A stretch of 64,000 nucleotides of DNA from Salegentibacter salinarum. Its GTDB lineage: Bacteria; Bacteroidota; Bacteroidia; Flavobacteriales; Flavobacteriaceae. Of the stretch, positions 1-8,481 are shown in pieces. Within the stretch, counting starts at the first letter, position 1. The number at the start of each line of letters is the position of its first letter. The stretch lies in contig NZ_FUZC01000012.1 of assembly GCF_900168115.1 (NCBI RefSeq), positions 62,001 through 126,000 on the forward strand, read 5' to 3'. Under the pieces are notes generated by a model. That model was given only the letters and a program-made list of their open reading frames with translations. It was not told the DNA's origin and did not search any database. Position numbers and translations under genes: made by a program.

Positions 1-58
1 GTTAATATACAAGGTATTAAATCATTAGAAACTTATTTAACTTCTAAAATTAAACTTT

Positions 59-328
59 ATGATGGCCAGGTTATTTTTATCAAATTTTGTGAGCTGCGTA
101 TTAACCGCTATTTTTCTGTTACTGGGTGTAATGAATTTTATCCTGGTACATCCGGTGCCGGGGATATTTTATATTCTGTTTGCCTGTATTTTTACGCCCC
201 CTTTTAATACCCTGCTCAACCATAAAACAGGATGGGTTATTCCCCTCTGGATTAAAATTATTCTCGGTTTGGTTATTCTTTGGGGCACATTAGCGGTTGG
301 AGACCTCGCAGAAATATATGGTTTGTAG
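59..328 (+). CDS. Small hydrophobic membrane protein, unknown function
   Basis: This encodes 89 residues with three likely membrane helices (about residues 8-28, 31-50 and 63-82) and no recognisable catalytic motif. It starts at ATG 59; a second ATG follows directly. The gene is 23 bases upstream of the DUF2236-like gene in the same direction, so co-transcription is likely. I do not recognise the family. The hydrophobic pattern and clean spacing to its neighbour are the only evidence that it is real. Confidence 0.6.
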   Translation: MMARLFLSNFVSCVLTAIFLLLGVMNFILVHPVPGIFYILFACIFTPPFNTLLNHKTGWVIPLWIKIILGLVILWGTLAVGDLAEIYGL

Positions 329-351
329 ACTGAAAAATTAATAAGACAACA

Positions 352-1116
352 ATGAAATATTTTGTAGATGAAAATTCGATAGTAAGGGAGATCTGGGGAA
401 AGGGAGATACTATTCTTTTTATTTTCGCCGGGGCCTCGGCTGAGTTTGCCCTTAATAAAGCCGTAGACTGGCTCTATTTTACTGGAAGATTACCCAAAGA
501 TCCGTTAGGAAGGCTTTTTTCCACGGTTTCTTATGCCCGTGAAATAGTTTTTGCTGAAAAACACGCTGCGCTAAAGGCAATAGATCGTATCAATTCCATA
601 CACGCTTCAGTTGAAGCTGAACGCGAAAAGAGTATTCCGGATTGGGCTTACCGCGATGTACTTTTTATGCTTATAGATTATTCCATCAGGTCTTTTGAAA
701 TCCTGGAACGCAAACTGAAGCTTTCTGAAAAGACAGAAGTTTTTTACGTTTTCTGGCGGGTTGGAAAACGAATGAATTTAAAAGGTCTACCTGAGAATTT
801 TGAAGAATTTGAAGCAATGCGGCAAAGTCATTTGGAAGAAGATTTAATATATGGAGCATATACTAAAAATCTTTACAAGCAATATCGCAAACATCTTGGA
901 CTTGTTCGTTACCGACTTTTACTGGAAACGCAAAGCCTTATCACTCCTCTTCGTGTTCGCCGGTATTTAAACCTGAGAAATTTTTCATTTTTAAAACCGG
1001 TACTCCCCGCCTATAAAATTAGTAGAAGTATAAAATTAGACGGACTTCTAAAATCGTTAATTCTGCCATCGGAATATAAAGCAGAGATCAAATCGCTGGA
1101 TATGAAAAGTGCCTAA
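352..1116 (+). CDS. DUF2236 / MpaB-like oxygenase family protein
   Basis: The 254-residue protein resembles the DUF2236 family (ER-bound oxygenase MpaB / latex-clearing-protein catalytic fold), which holds a b-type heme in characterised members. Visible family features are the N-terminal FIFAGASAEFALNKA stretch, the DPLGRLFST segment (about residues 51-59), a conserved His in NSIHASVEAER (about 81-91) and the following WAYRDVLFMLIDYS helix. There is no signal peptide, so the protein is probably cytoplasmic or membrane-associated. It lies between two small membrane-protein genes in the same direction (gaps of 23 and 35 bases). The substrate is unknown; many bacterial members are annotated only as oxygenase MpaB family. 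Confidence 0.7.
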   Translation: MKYFVDENSIVREIWGKGDTILFIFAGASAEFALNKAVDWLYFTGRLPKDPLGRLFSTVSYAREIVFAEKHAALKAIDRINSIHASVEAEREKSIPDWAYRDVLFMLIDYSIRSFEILERKLKLSEKTEVFYVFWRVGKRMNLKGLPENFEEFEAMRQSHLEEDLIYGAYTKNLYKQYRKHLGLVRYRLLLETQSLITPLRVRRYLNLRNFSFLKPVLPAYKISRSIKLDGLLKSLILPSEYKAEIKSLDMKSA

Positions 1117-1151
1117 AGATATATCTAAAACACCCGAAATAATCTGCGAAA

Positions 1152-1550
1152 ATGAAAGCATTAAAAAGAGATTCCAGGAAAAATTATCTCGCCGGGTTTT
1201 TATTCCTTTTAATTATTGAAATCCTTATCGCGTTTTATGTAAAAGATGATTTTATAAGGCCTTATCTCGGTGACTTTTTGGTGGTAATCCTACTCTATTG
1301 TTTTGCAATGGGAATTAGCAGGATTTCCATTATAAAAGGCTTGTTTAGTGTACTAATATTTTCATTTGCAGTTGAATTTTTTCAGCTTATAAATATTGTA
1401 AAAGTACTTCAATACCAACCCCCAGAAATTGTCATAATTATGCTGGGCAGTAGCTTTTCCGTTTGGGATCTTGTTGCCTACCTCCTTGGCATTTTATGCT
1501 GTTCTCTGGTAGAATATCTTAGAAACAGAATCTATTCCCTCTCTACATAA
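1152..1550 (+). CDS. DUF2809 family membrane protein
   Basis: The protein has 132 residues and about four membrane helices (residues 14-32, 38-58, 62-80 and 101-122). The RPYLGDFLVVILLY segment followed by a glutamine-containing helix and a C-terminal WDLVAYLLGIL matches the DUF2809 pattern. Function is unknown. The last 19 bases overlap convergently with the end of the minus-strand dehydrogenase gene, so the two 3' ends share sequence. It is probably the last gene of the short plus-strand group beginning at 59. Confidence 0.65.
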   Translation: MKALKRDSRKNYLAGFLFLLIIEILIAFYVKDDFIRPYLGDFLVVILLYCFAMGISRISIIKGLFSVLIFSFAVEFFQLINIVKVLQYQPPEIVIIMLGSSFSVWDLVAYLLGILCCSLVEYLRNRIYSLST

Positions 1551-2737
1551 TCCTGTAAATAACCGAATTTCGGTGTTAATTTTCCATTTTGGGTCATCCG
1601 GGCGCGATCTAATACCCCATCTTTATCATCATTGAAAAAAGCCGGGATTACGTGTTTCAGAAACATTTCGCCAAAACCTTCGCTGGCATCTTTTGGTAAT
1701 TCACAAGGCAAATTATCTACGGCCATTACCAAAATACTATCTTTTTCTCTAAAATCTACTTCGGTTTCAGTTTCAGGATTATATCCGTAAAAAGGTTCAG
1801 CAATGGTTGAAGGTCTTATGGTGCTGGCAATTGGGCCCTTGATATCACAAGAAATATCGGCTATATATTTTATTCGAAAATCTTTAGATTTTGCATCTTC
1901 AGCAGTAAAAAATACCGGTGCCCTGTCGCCATAAAAGTGTCCTGAAATAAAGAAATCACTACTCCTGGCAAAACGCAAAAAGTTAGCTTCATACTTTTCG
2001 GGCTCTTTAAAAAATTCTTGCTGGCTTCCTTTTGTAAAATCTTTCTTCTTATTGTAATCCAGCACACCAATATTACAATAAACCGGCTCTTCGCCTTCAA
2101 ATTTAAGATAATCTTCTACGTTTAACTTTTTAATTCCTAAATGGTCTAAAACCTCCTTCGCTCCTTTAGCCACTTTACCGTTACCCGTGAGAACGATTTT
2201 TATAAGCGGAATTTCAATTTTATCTAGTTCTGCCAACATGGCATCAAGATCTGGCAGCGATTCTACTTTCGGAATATTGAATAAATTTTCTTTTAAACCA
2301 ATGCCTCGGAATCCGTTGTATGCACCAACAAGTCCGGCGTAGCGCCCAAAGCCAATAAGCCTGGCGCCATTTTCTTTTACAATTACCTCGTGATCGTATA
2401 ATTCGATATTAAGTTTAAGTATTTCCCTAAGCAAATCCTGGTTATAGGGTTGTTTTTTAATGGTATGCGAGAAGAAAAAATATTTTTTATTCGGAATTAA
2501 GGCTGGCAATGGCACTTCTTTCACCCCGAGTAAAACCTCACAATCTGAAATATCTTCGGTAACTTCGAAACCGGCATCACGATATTCCTGATCATTAAAG
2601 ATTCGGATCTCTGAACTTTGAACTTTAAAATTTGCTTCAGGAAACTTTTTCACGAGTTCTTTTAGTTTTTCAGGAGAAAAAACAACGCGTCTGTCTGGTG
2701 GTGTTTTTTCTTCTTTAATCAATGCAAATTTTATCAT
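1532..2737 (-). CDS. Saccharopine/alanine dehydrogenase-like NAD(P)-dependent oxidoreductase
   Basis: This encodes 401 residues from ATG 2737 (MIKFALIKEEKTPPDRR). An upstream extension to 2776 would need a TTG codon and adds residues unlike the family, so I chose the ATG. The N-terminal domain (AlaDh_PNT_N type: KEEKTPPDRRVVFSP near residue 10, LLGVKEVP near 85) is followed by a GFGRYAGLVGAYNGFR segment and a nucleotide-binding half with VLTGNGKVAKGA. Flavobacterial relatives are usually called saccharopine dehydrogenase (L-lysine forming) or alanine dehydrogenase. The sequence does not settle the substrate. The gene is divergent from ssrA, with about 155 bases between them holding both promoters. 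Confidence 0.75.
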   Translation of the reverse strand: MIKFALIKEEKTPPDRRVVFSPEKLKELVKKFPEANFKVQSSEIRIFNDQEYRDAGFEVTEDISDCEVLLGVKEVPLPALIPNKKYFFFSHTIKKQPYNQDLLREILKLNIELYDHEVIVKENGARLIGFGRYAGLVGAYNGFRGIGLKENLFNIPKVESLPDLDAMLAELDKIEIPLIKIVLTGNGKVAKGAKEVLDHLGIKKLNVEDYLKFEGEEPVYCNIGVLDYNKKKDFTKGSQQEFFKEPEKYEANFLRFARSSDFFISGHFYGDRAPVFFTAEDAKSKDFRIKYIADISCDIKGPIASTIRPSTIAEPFYGYNPETETEVDFREKDSILVMAVDNLPCELPKDASEGFGEMFLKHVIPAFFNDDKDGVLDRARMTQNGKLTPKFGYLQDYVERE

Positions 2738-2893
2738 TTCTGGTATGGGTTTTGTTCCTTTATGTGTGTCTTCCAAAGATATGAATTTAAAATTGTATCT
2801 TTGCAGGCTCAGATCAGTTAAGACTGACTGATTTCCGCCTTTACTGAAATAAATTCAGCACAGGCCAGGGAAATAACAATGTTCTTTATTTAT

Positions 2894-3294
2894 GGGGTCG
2901 ACTTGGTTTTGACAGCGAGTCTAATTGAGTTGTAAGCACGTCGAGCGCTGGGATATAGCTCGTAAATCTCATATTTCACACTTTTTTAAACGGCGAAGAT
3001 AACTACGCCTTGGCTGCATAATCCGAATCACAGTAGGATTTGCTTAGTCCCTACAAGGTAGGGAGCCAAGATGTCCCGCGAAGGCCTTGATTTACGGCAT
3101 TCGCAACCGGGGCACCGATAAAGTAAATATAGGAACTGTAGGACCTTGATGCAGTTTTGAAATCTAATTGAGGATACGGAAAAAGTTGGGTAGTTTTCAG
3201 CCAGACTTTTTCCTGACAATCTAAGTGAAAACTAAGCGTGTAGAAGGCAATTTAATTGCTTGTTTGGACGAGGGTTCGAACCCCTCCGACTCCA
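2894..3294 (+). ncRNA. ssrA: tmRNA (transfer-messenger RNA)
   Basis: The 5' end GGGGTCGAC pairs with the 3' end CGACTCC to form the acceptor stem, and GGGTTCGAACCCC (from about 3272) is the T-arm. The tag reading frame at 2989-3021 encodes NGEDNYALAA then TAA, a typical proteolysis tag ending in ALAA. The RNA rescues stalled ribosomes with SmpB. The final 13 bases (3282-3294) are duplicated at 46149-46161, which makes the gene end an attachment site. The reconstituted gene appears intact. A strong terminator follows at 3318-3352. Confidence 0.96.
3282..3294 (+). other. attL: ssrA 3' end used as integration site
   Basis: The sequence ccctccgactcca at the very end of ssrA recurs exactly at 46149-46161 in the same orientation. 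The flanking bases differ on both sides, as expected for a short recombination core. The adjoining tyrosine integrase gene, within 270 bases, supports the reading. The exact crossover point inside the 13 bases cannot be told. Confidence 0.85.
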
Positions 3295-3317
3295 CTTTTT
3301 ACATTTCAAAATGTATC

Positions 3318-3352
3318 AAAAACCCCGAAATCCTAGGATTTACGGGGTTTTT
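3318..3352 (+). terminator. Intrinsic terminator downstream of ssrA
   Basis: The arms aaaaaccccg and cggggttttt enclose the self-complementary aaatcctaggattt, giving a stem of about 17 pairs with one bulged base, followed by a T-rich tract. It lies inside the element (after attL), so the element supplies the present ssrA terminator. A near copy is found at 51270-51308. Confidence 0.85.
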
Positions 3353-3396
3353 TGTTTTTAGGAATATCAATTAAAATCAAATAAATACATCCTAAT

Positions 3397-3539
3397 CGAG
3401 ACCAATTCGGTGACCCCCTTCAATTACCATAAAGGGGGTCTCGATTGGCATACAAATTACTGTATTTCAAATGTTTAAGCAAAGTTAAAATTTTAGATTG
3501 TATACACTTTTTAGGTAATTTGGGTGACCAATCGAGACC
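3397..3539 (+). repeat. Cluster of integrase arm-type-like repeats at the left end
   Basis: Three related motifs lie between attL and the integrase start. They are cgagaccaattcggtgacc at 3397-3415, an inverted ggtctcgattgg at 3436-3447, and a direct ccaatcgagacc at 3528-3539, the last preceded by ggtga. The first 19-mer recurs exactly near the right end at 46070-46088. Short repeats of both orientations next to a tyrosine integrase are typical of arm-type or accessory-factor sites. That role is inference. Confidence 0.6.
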
Positions 3540-3555
3540 TAAAATTTCAAAAATT

Positions 3556-4818
3556 ATGAGAACTGACTTTCACACCCACTTTCACATTCTAGCAAAAAAG
3601 AAAAACAAGCGCGGCCTAGCTCCTATTTATTTACGTCTTACCGTCAACGGAAAAAGAAAAGAATATAGTATCTCCAGGAGAGTTCAACCTGAGTTTTGGA
3701 ATACCAAAATGGAAAAGGTAATGGGCAGTAATCCAAATGAAAAAGAGATTAACACACATATCAATAATATTCGCCATAAGCTCAATAAAATTCACCAAGT
3801 ATTATCAGAAACCGATCAGCCGATTACTGCAGCCATAATGATTGGAAACTTGAAGGGTGAGAATAAAAAACCGCCGAAATTAACCCTGGAAGTCTTTAGA
3901 GAACATAATAGTCAAATGGATCGCCTTTCAGGTAAAAGTATCTCTAAGAGCACCGCTAAACGTTATTGGACCTGTTACAACCATATTGAGCAGTTTATTA
4001 ACGAAGAACTTAAGACAGATGATTACCCAATGAATGATATTAACCACCAGTTCATTACCAAGTTTGAATACTTTCTTAAGACAAAACGAGAATGTAATCA
4101 TAACTCTGCCCTGAAGTATGTCAACAATTTCAAAAAGATTATTCGTATAGCATTGGCTAACGAATGGATAGATCGAGATCCTTTCTATAATTACAAGGTG
4201 CAGTTTGATGCGGTGGAACGTGAATTCTTAAATGAGGAAGAAGTTCAGAAACTTATAGAAAAAGACCTACATCTGGATCGTCTAAAACTGGTACGAGATA
4301 TGTTCGTTTTTAGCTGTTATACAGGCCTTGCCTATTCTGATGTAAAAAAATTAAGTAGTGCTGATATTACAAAAGGAATTGATGGTGGGAAATGGATTCG
4401 CATAAAAAGAACCAAAACAAAATCTCTCAGTAGTATTCCGCTGTTGCCTGTTGCTGAAGAGATTTTAGATCGTTATCAAGACTACCCTGAGGTGAAAGAC
4501 GGTAAGTATGTTTTACCGGTATTAAGCAACCAAAAATCTAATGCATTTTTAAAAGAAATAGCTGCGCTATGTGGAATAACCAAACCACTTACTACACACC
4601 TGGCCCGCCATACTTTTGCAACTACTATAACACTTACCAATGGAGTTCCTATAGAATCTGTAAGTAAAATGCTGGGACATCGAGATCTTCGAACTACCCA
4701 GCATTATGCAAAAATTGTAGATAGAAAAATTAGTGATGATATGAAGGCGTTAAGAAAGAAATTAGAAGAAAAAGCTGCTAAAGACTCTAAAAAAAATGAC
4801 TCTAAGAAGAAAAAATAG
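3556..4818 (+). CDS. int: Tyrosine recombinase (integrase) of the ssrA island
   Basis: The protein has 420 residues from ATG 3556 (MRTDFHTHFHILAKK). A longer frame to 3445 would need TTG and runs through the repeat cluster, so it is rejected. The order is: N-terminal arm-binding domain (residues 1-90), SAM-like core-binding domain (about 110-215), catalytic domain (about 220-395). Visible catalytic residues are Lys near 285 (RTKTK), H-x-x-R-H in THLARHTF (His348, Arg351), the GHRD His375 and nucleophile Tyr384 (TTQHYAK). The usual first Arg is absent: the box reads YTGLAYSD with Ala. This is common in Bacteroidetes integrases; IntDOT also lacks that Arg. The C-terminus is a lysine-rich tail. 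It probably catalyses integration into ssrA. Confidence 0.93.
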   Translation: MRTDFHTHFHILAKKKNKRGLAPIYLRLTVNGKRKEYSISRRVQPEFWNTKMEKVMGSNPNEKEINTHINNIRHKLNKIHQVLSETDQPITAAIMIGNLKGENKKPPKLTLEVFREHNSQMDRLSGKSISKSTAKRYWTCYNHIEQFINEELKTDDYPMNDINHQFITKFEYFLKTKRECNHNSALKYVNNFKKIIRIALANEWIDRDPFYNYKVQFDAVEREFLNEEEVQKLIEKDLHLDRLKLVRDMFVFSCYTGLAYSDVKKLSSADITKGIDGGKWIRIKRTKTKSLSSIPLLPVAEEILDRYQDYPEVKDGKYVLPVLSNQKSNAFLKEIAALCGITKPLTTHLARHTFATTITLTNGVPIESVSKMLGHRDLRTTQHYAKIVDRKISDDMKALRKKLEEKAAKDSKKNDSKKKK

Positions 4819-4856
4819 CCTGTCGTTTTTATATCTCCACGTGAGAAGCTTTCTGT

Positions 4857-5198
4857 TTACTCTTCATTAAAAAGATCGTACACCTCCCTATTAAGGTCTG
4901 GAATATATTTAGCCAAAGCCCTCAAGGCCCTTTCCTGAATTTTGCCAAAACTTTCTAATTCTAAATTTCCTCCGGCAATATCCCAAGCTTCAAAGTGAAG
5001 AACATCTGAGAGATAAGTGTCATCCTCCCCATAATACATAATTGCAACCCTACTTCCACTAAAAGCCAGTTGTAAGGAATAAAAAACGTTCTTAAAATAG
5101 TCTGGAGAATGAATTTCAGGTAAATCCAGAGAAATCATACTGGTTTCGGGGTCACAAGAAAGCCATGTTGGTAAATAAATTTTTCCCAGTTCTAACAT
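4857..5198 (-). CDS. Hypothetical protein next to the integrase
   Basis: This encodes 113 residues from ATG 5198, acidic overall, with no signal peptide or membrane helix. Features are a VAIMYYGEDDTYLSDVLHFEAWD segment near the middle and a C-terminal helix ending in NREVYDLFNEE. I do not recognise the family. It is convergent with the integrase (38 bases between ends) and lies just inside the element, a usual place for accessory genes of integrative elements. A role in excision or immunity cannot be claimed from the sequence. Confidence 0.55.
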   Translation of the reverse strand: MLELGKIYLPTWLSCDPETSMISLDLPEIHSPDYFKNVFYSLQLAFSGSRVAIMYYGEDDTYLSDVLHFEAWDIAGGNLELESFGKIQERALRALAKYIPDLNREVYDLFNEE

Positions 5199-5418
5199 TA
5201 GAATTTAATTTACAGACCAGTTCCATAAATGTAATATTTTTTACTTTAAGCGGTTGGTTATAAGGTGAGTTCCTAAAAATAAGATTAAAGTGGACTGTCG
5301 TGTATATTCTAATACCTGTTCAGCCTATTCTCGCTGCATTTCGCAAAAGCTTAATTTCGTGAAAAGCGTTTCACTAAAAGAGGCTTGGACACCATACTTC
5401 CATTATACTAACCCAACG

Positions 5419-5450
5419 AAAAAAGGGTCAGACTATAAATAGTCCAACCC
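5419..5450 (-). terminator. Intrinsic terminator of mannan block A
   Basis: The arms gggtcagactat (5425-5436) and atagtccaaccc (5439-5450) pair at 10 of 12 positions. On the minus strand six T residues follow (A-run 5419-5424). It lies 30 bases after the end of the isomerase gene and would end the block A transcript. Confidence 0.75.
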
Positions 5451-5479
5451 CTATAATTTAAACTTACGCATTGTATGGG

Positions 5480-7249
5480 CTATTTTACGAAAGCTTTAAC
5501 TACCATTACAGGATTTTTAGCTAAATTCTTTATGGTGTACTCTTCGGCAGCAGCCGGGATGACAAAAGATTCGGCATAATGAAAAGTGGAAGTACTATCC
5601 TTAGTGCTTAGCTCAATTTTCTCTCCCTCTACCAAGCTTAAAACATGGGCCTGACCATCTGTTTTAACTGTAACTGATGTATTAATTTTAAACCTATGTA
5701 TATCATACAGATGTTCTTTGTGTGTAGGAAGATGCTGCAGCTCCATATCAGCATTACTTTCAATAACTTTCGGTTTGGAAATCAACTCTTTTTCAACCCG
5801 ATCCCCTGAACGCTCAAAAACAAGGTTTTCCATACCCCGTTCAATATTAATTGGCCTGGGTTTTCCATCAATATCAACCCTTAGCCAATCATACATTTTA
5901 AAAGTATATAGATATTTTGTGGAACTTATCTCCAGTACCAGGTTATCTTTTCCTGAACTATGGATTGTTCCGGGTGGGATTAAGTACAATCCGTGTTTTT
6001 CTGAATCAAAAGATCGAACATAACGCAGTATATCCATCTCCTTATTTTCCTCCTGGCTTGATTGTAAAGCCTCTCTGAAATTATCTGGTGTTACGCCATC
6101 CTGAAAACCTAAATAAACCTGGGCATTATTTTTTTTATCAAGAATATAATAAGTTTCCTCCTGTGTGAAATTTTCACCAAAATTATTTTTTACATATTCT
6201 TTTTGCGGATGACACTGAACAGAAAGGTTGCCCCCATCAAATGTATCCAGGAAATTAAAACGAATAGGAAAATCGTATTGATAGCTTTCAAAATCCTTAC
6301 CGAGTATTTCCTCTCCGGCAACAAACATTAGAAAGTCAAAAGAATACTCTAAAAGAACTCCTGAACTTTCAATAATAATCCCATTTTCAGGCACAATTAA
6401 TTCAAAAGACCAGGCATAATTTACTACATCCTGTGGTAATCCTTTTATTTTATTTTTAATCCATTGTCCTCCCCAAGCGCCGGGTTCAAACCAGGGTCGA
6501 ACTCTTACAGGACGCTTTGTTAACTCAATTATACTTTCTCTCCATACATCGCCCTTAACCCAACTAATATCATCTGTTCTCTGGCCATCAACCAAATAAG
6601 AAATTTCATTTTTAATTTGATTTTTGTGCTTATTAAGCACCACCCAATCTACAAAATAAAACCGCTTATACATAGTTTTAGCCGCACCAGGTTCAGGGGT
6701 ACCTATGTTGGTTATAGAACCGGCACGAGACCTAAATTGAATTTCATTTTTACTGATATCAAAATAAATTGTTTTTCCCTCAACAGGAATAAGGTGAGCC
6801 CCGGTTCCGTAGAAGATAACCGGATTTGATGATTTTGGTTTAACCAAAGAACTCATCTTTTTTAAATCGAAAAAATCCTTTAATTCTATAGCTGCGATTT
6901 TCCCAAAAACGGGGTCATCACCTCCTAAAAACGGGGCGACCAAACTTTCAATTTCTCTTTCCTCTTTTAGGGCTTCCTGAATATTAACCCACTCCGATTT
7001 AATGCCAATTTTCCCAAAGGCCTCATTTAATTTTTCACGTACCTCTTCAAATAAAATCCCTACATACCCATCAATCTTTAAATAATCAAAAGATGCTAAC
7101 TCTTTAGCTAGCGATTCATAACTGTCCTGGATTAAGTTATCCCCGATATGATGTGCTGGATAAATATCATATTCAGATATAGACTTATTTTTCTTTAGAG
7201 GTAATTCTAATTGAGAAGTTTCCCTTACCTTACTTTTAATCTGATTCAT
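5480..7249 (-). CDS. manA: Class I mannose-6-phosphate isomerase
   Basis: The 589-residue cytoplasmic enzyme of the cupin-fold PMI class interconverts mannose-6-phosphate and fructose-6-phosphate. Zinc-site motifs are visible: VQCHPQKEY (His347) in place of the usual QVHPD-like motif, and IPPGTIH (His430) followed by NLVLE (Glu440). The N-terminal 200 residues (EYDIYPAHHIGD, LKIDGYVGILFEEV) form an extra domain seen in the long Bacteroidetes versions, which explains why it is longer than the enterobacterial enzyme (about 390). It is the last gene of the GntR-to-isomerase block, 15 bases after the GH76 gene, and channels mannose released by the locus into glycolysis. Confidence in the family is high; in vivo substrate is inferred. 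Confidence 0.88.
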   Translation of the reverse strand: MNQIKSKVRETSQLELPLKKNKSISEYDIYPAHHIGDNLIQDSYESLAKELASFDYLKIDGYVGILFEEVREKLNEAFGKIGIKSEWVNIQEALKEEREIESLVAPFLGGDDPVFGKIAAIELKDFFDLKKMSSLVKPKSSNPVIFYGTGAHLIPVEGKTIYFDISKNEIQFRSRAGSITNIGTPEPGAAKTMYKRFYFVDWVVLNKHKNQIKNEISYLVDGQRTDDISWVKGDVWRESIIELTKRPVRVRPWFEPGAWGGQWIKNKIKGLPQDVVNYAWSFELIVPENGIIIESSGVLLEYSFDFLMFVAGEEILGKDFESYQYDFPIRFNFLDTFDGGNLSVQCHPQKEYVKNNFGENFTQEETYYILDKKNNAQVYLGFQDGVTPDNFREALQSSQEENKEMDILRYVRSFDSEKHGLYLIPPGTIHSSGKDNLVLEISSTKYLYTFKMYDWLRVDIDGKPRPINIERGMENLVFERSGDRVEKELISKPKVIESNADMELQHLPTHKEHLYDIHRFKINTSVTVKTDGQAHVLSLVEGEKIELSTKDSTSTFHYAESFVIPAAAEEYTIKNLAKNPVMVVKAFVK

Positions 7250-7264
7250 TTAGTCTCTAAAATT

Positions 7265-8476
7265 TTATTCATTTTTAAATAGTGATGCTCTGGCATAAAC
7301 ATCGACAAGGGCTGCCTGATGCATTAACCAATAGTATCTCCCTCTATTATTTCCTGACCAGTCCTCATAGAATTGCCCTTCCGAGGTTCTGGCATTTTCC
7401 CAGGCATAATCGGCATTCCTTATAAATACCTCCACATAATCTTTAGATTTTGAATCATATTCAGAAAGCTCGATAAAAGAAGTCATTAACTCTGCATTAA
7501 ACCAGGGATCGTTAGTCTCATAAAACAACCGATCATTGATTACACTTGTGAACTTTGAGTGTGCAGACCTTGCAGTAGCAATTGACTGATCCAGATAAAA
7601 CTCTTCATCAGAGATCTCATACAGGTTAATTCCTGACATAATCATCATAGCTGCATTATAAGTCCATTTACGCGTGTTTATTTCTTCAGTATTAATGTGT
7701 ATACTATTCCAATATAAATTGTCAGAAGGATCCCGTAAAGTATCATAGGTCCACTTATAAACTCTTTCAGCAAAAGTGAGATATTGTGGATCCTCAGTTA
7801 TTTTATATAACTCACTGGTTACGTAAGCGGCATAAGCGCTCGTATTAGCTGCTTTTATACAATTAGAATCCGTAGTGCAGTCTGTTGAAACCCCCTCAAA
7901 CCAATAGAGGCCCCCACCAATACGGGAATCTTCACCTGACATTATAAATTCCGTGATTGTAATAGCTCGATCCAAATAAAATTGATTGTCAGTTAATCGA
8001 TAAGCATCAATCAATTCCATTGCTACAATACCACTATCATCATAGTAATGGTCTGTACTTCCTTCTGAAACTGGCTCAGCCTGATATGTTGGTAAGTTAC
8101 TCCTATTGTCGTAATACTTTTCTAGTCCTTCAAATTCTTTTTCCAATATAGATTCATCATAACCTAATTCATATAAAAGGTTGCCGGCTGTGAGCATACC
8201 AACATATGGCCACAAATAACTATAAGTGTTATCATTAGCCTGAGCAGGGTAATTTTCTTTATATAGGTCTCCTTCCTTATAGAGCTCCTGTATTAGATCA
8301 TAAGTTTCTTTTGCTTTCTCTTTATAAGTGAGATTTACCACCTCCGTGGTATCTTTATCCTCCCCATTGTCTACCATTTGGTCTTCAATGGAATCGTTAC
8401 TACAACCTGTTAAAGCGGTAACAAACGAAAAAAAAGTTATATTAATCAGTTTTAAAATCATCGCCTTTCTCTTCAT
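7265..8476 (-). CDS. GH76 endo-alpha-1,6-mannanase, lipoprotein
   Basis: This encodes 403 residues with a lipoprotein signal (ALTGC, Cys25), so it is probably anchored on the outer membrane and surface exposed. The catalytic Asp pair of GH76 is visible as HYYDDSGIVAMEL (Asp146-Asp147), with further family motifs GGGLYWFEG and RKWTYNAAMMIMSGINLYE. GH76 enzymes cut the alpha-1,6-mannan backbone of fungal mannans. Here it would produce oligosaccharides for the adjoining SusCD importer. It lies between the SusE-like gene (5-base gap) and the isomerase gene (15 bases), in the same operon. No truncation is seen; length is normal. Confidence 0.9.
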   Translation of the reverse strand: MKRKAMILKLINITFFSFVTALTGCSNDSIEDQMVDNGEDKDTTEVVNLTYKEKAKETYDLIQELYKEGDLYKENYPAQANDNTYSYLWPYVGMLTAGNLLYELGYDESILEKEFEGLEKYYDNRSNLPTYQAEPVSEGSTDHYYDDSGIVAMELIDAYRLTDNQFYLDRAITITEFIMSGEDSRIGGGLYWFEGVSTDCTTDSNCIKAANTSAYAAYVTSELYKITEDPQYLTFAERVYKWTYDTLRDPSDNLYWNSIHINTEEINTRKWTYNAAMMIMSGINLYEISDEEFYLDQSIATARSAHSKFTSVINDRLFYETNDPWFNAELMTSFIELSEYDSKSKDYVEVFIRNADYAWENARTSEGQFYEDWSGNNRGRYYWLMHQAALVDVYARASLFKNE

Positions 8477-8481
8477 TTTAA

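Noticed and set aside
2738-2776. Longer N-terminus of the dehydrogenase from 2776
   Set aside because: The codon is TTG and the added residues are unlike the family; ATG 2737 gives the normal start.
3028-3219. Minus-strand frame inside ssrA
   Set aside because: It lies wholly within the tmRNA gene, which explains the sequence.
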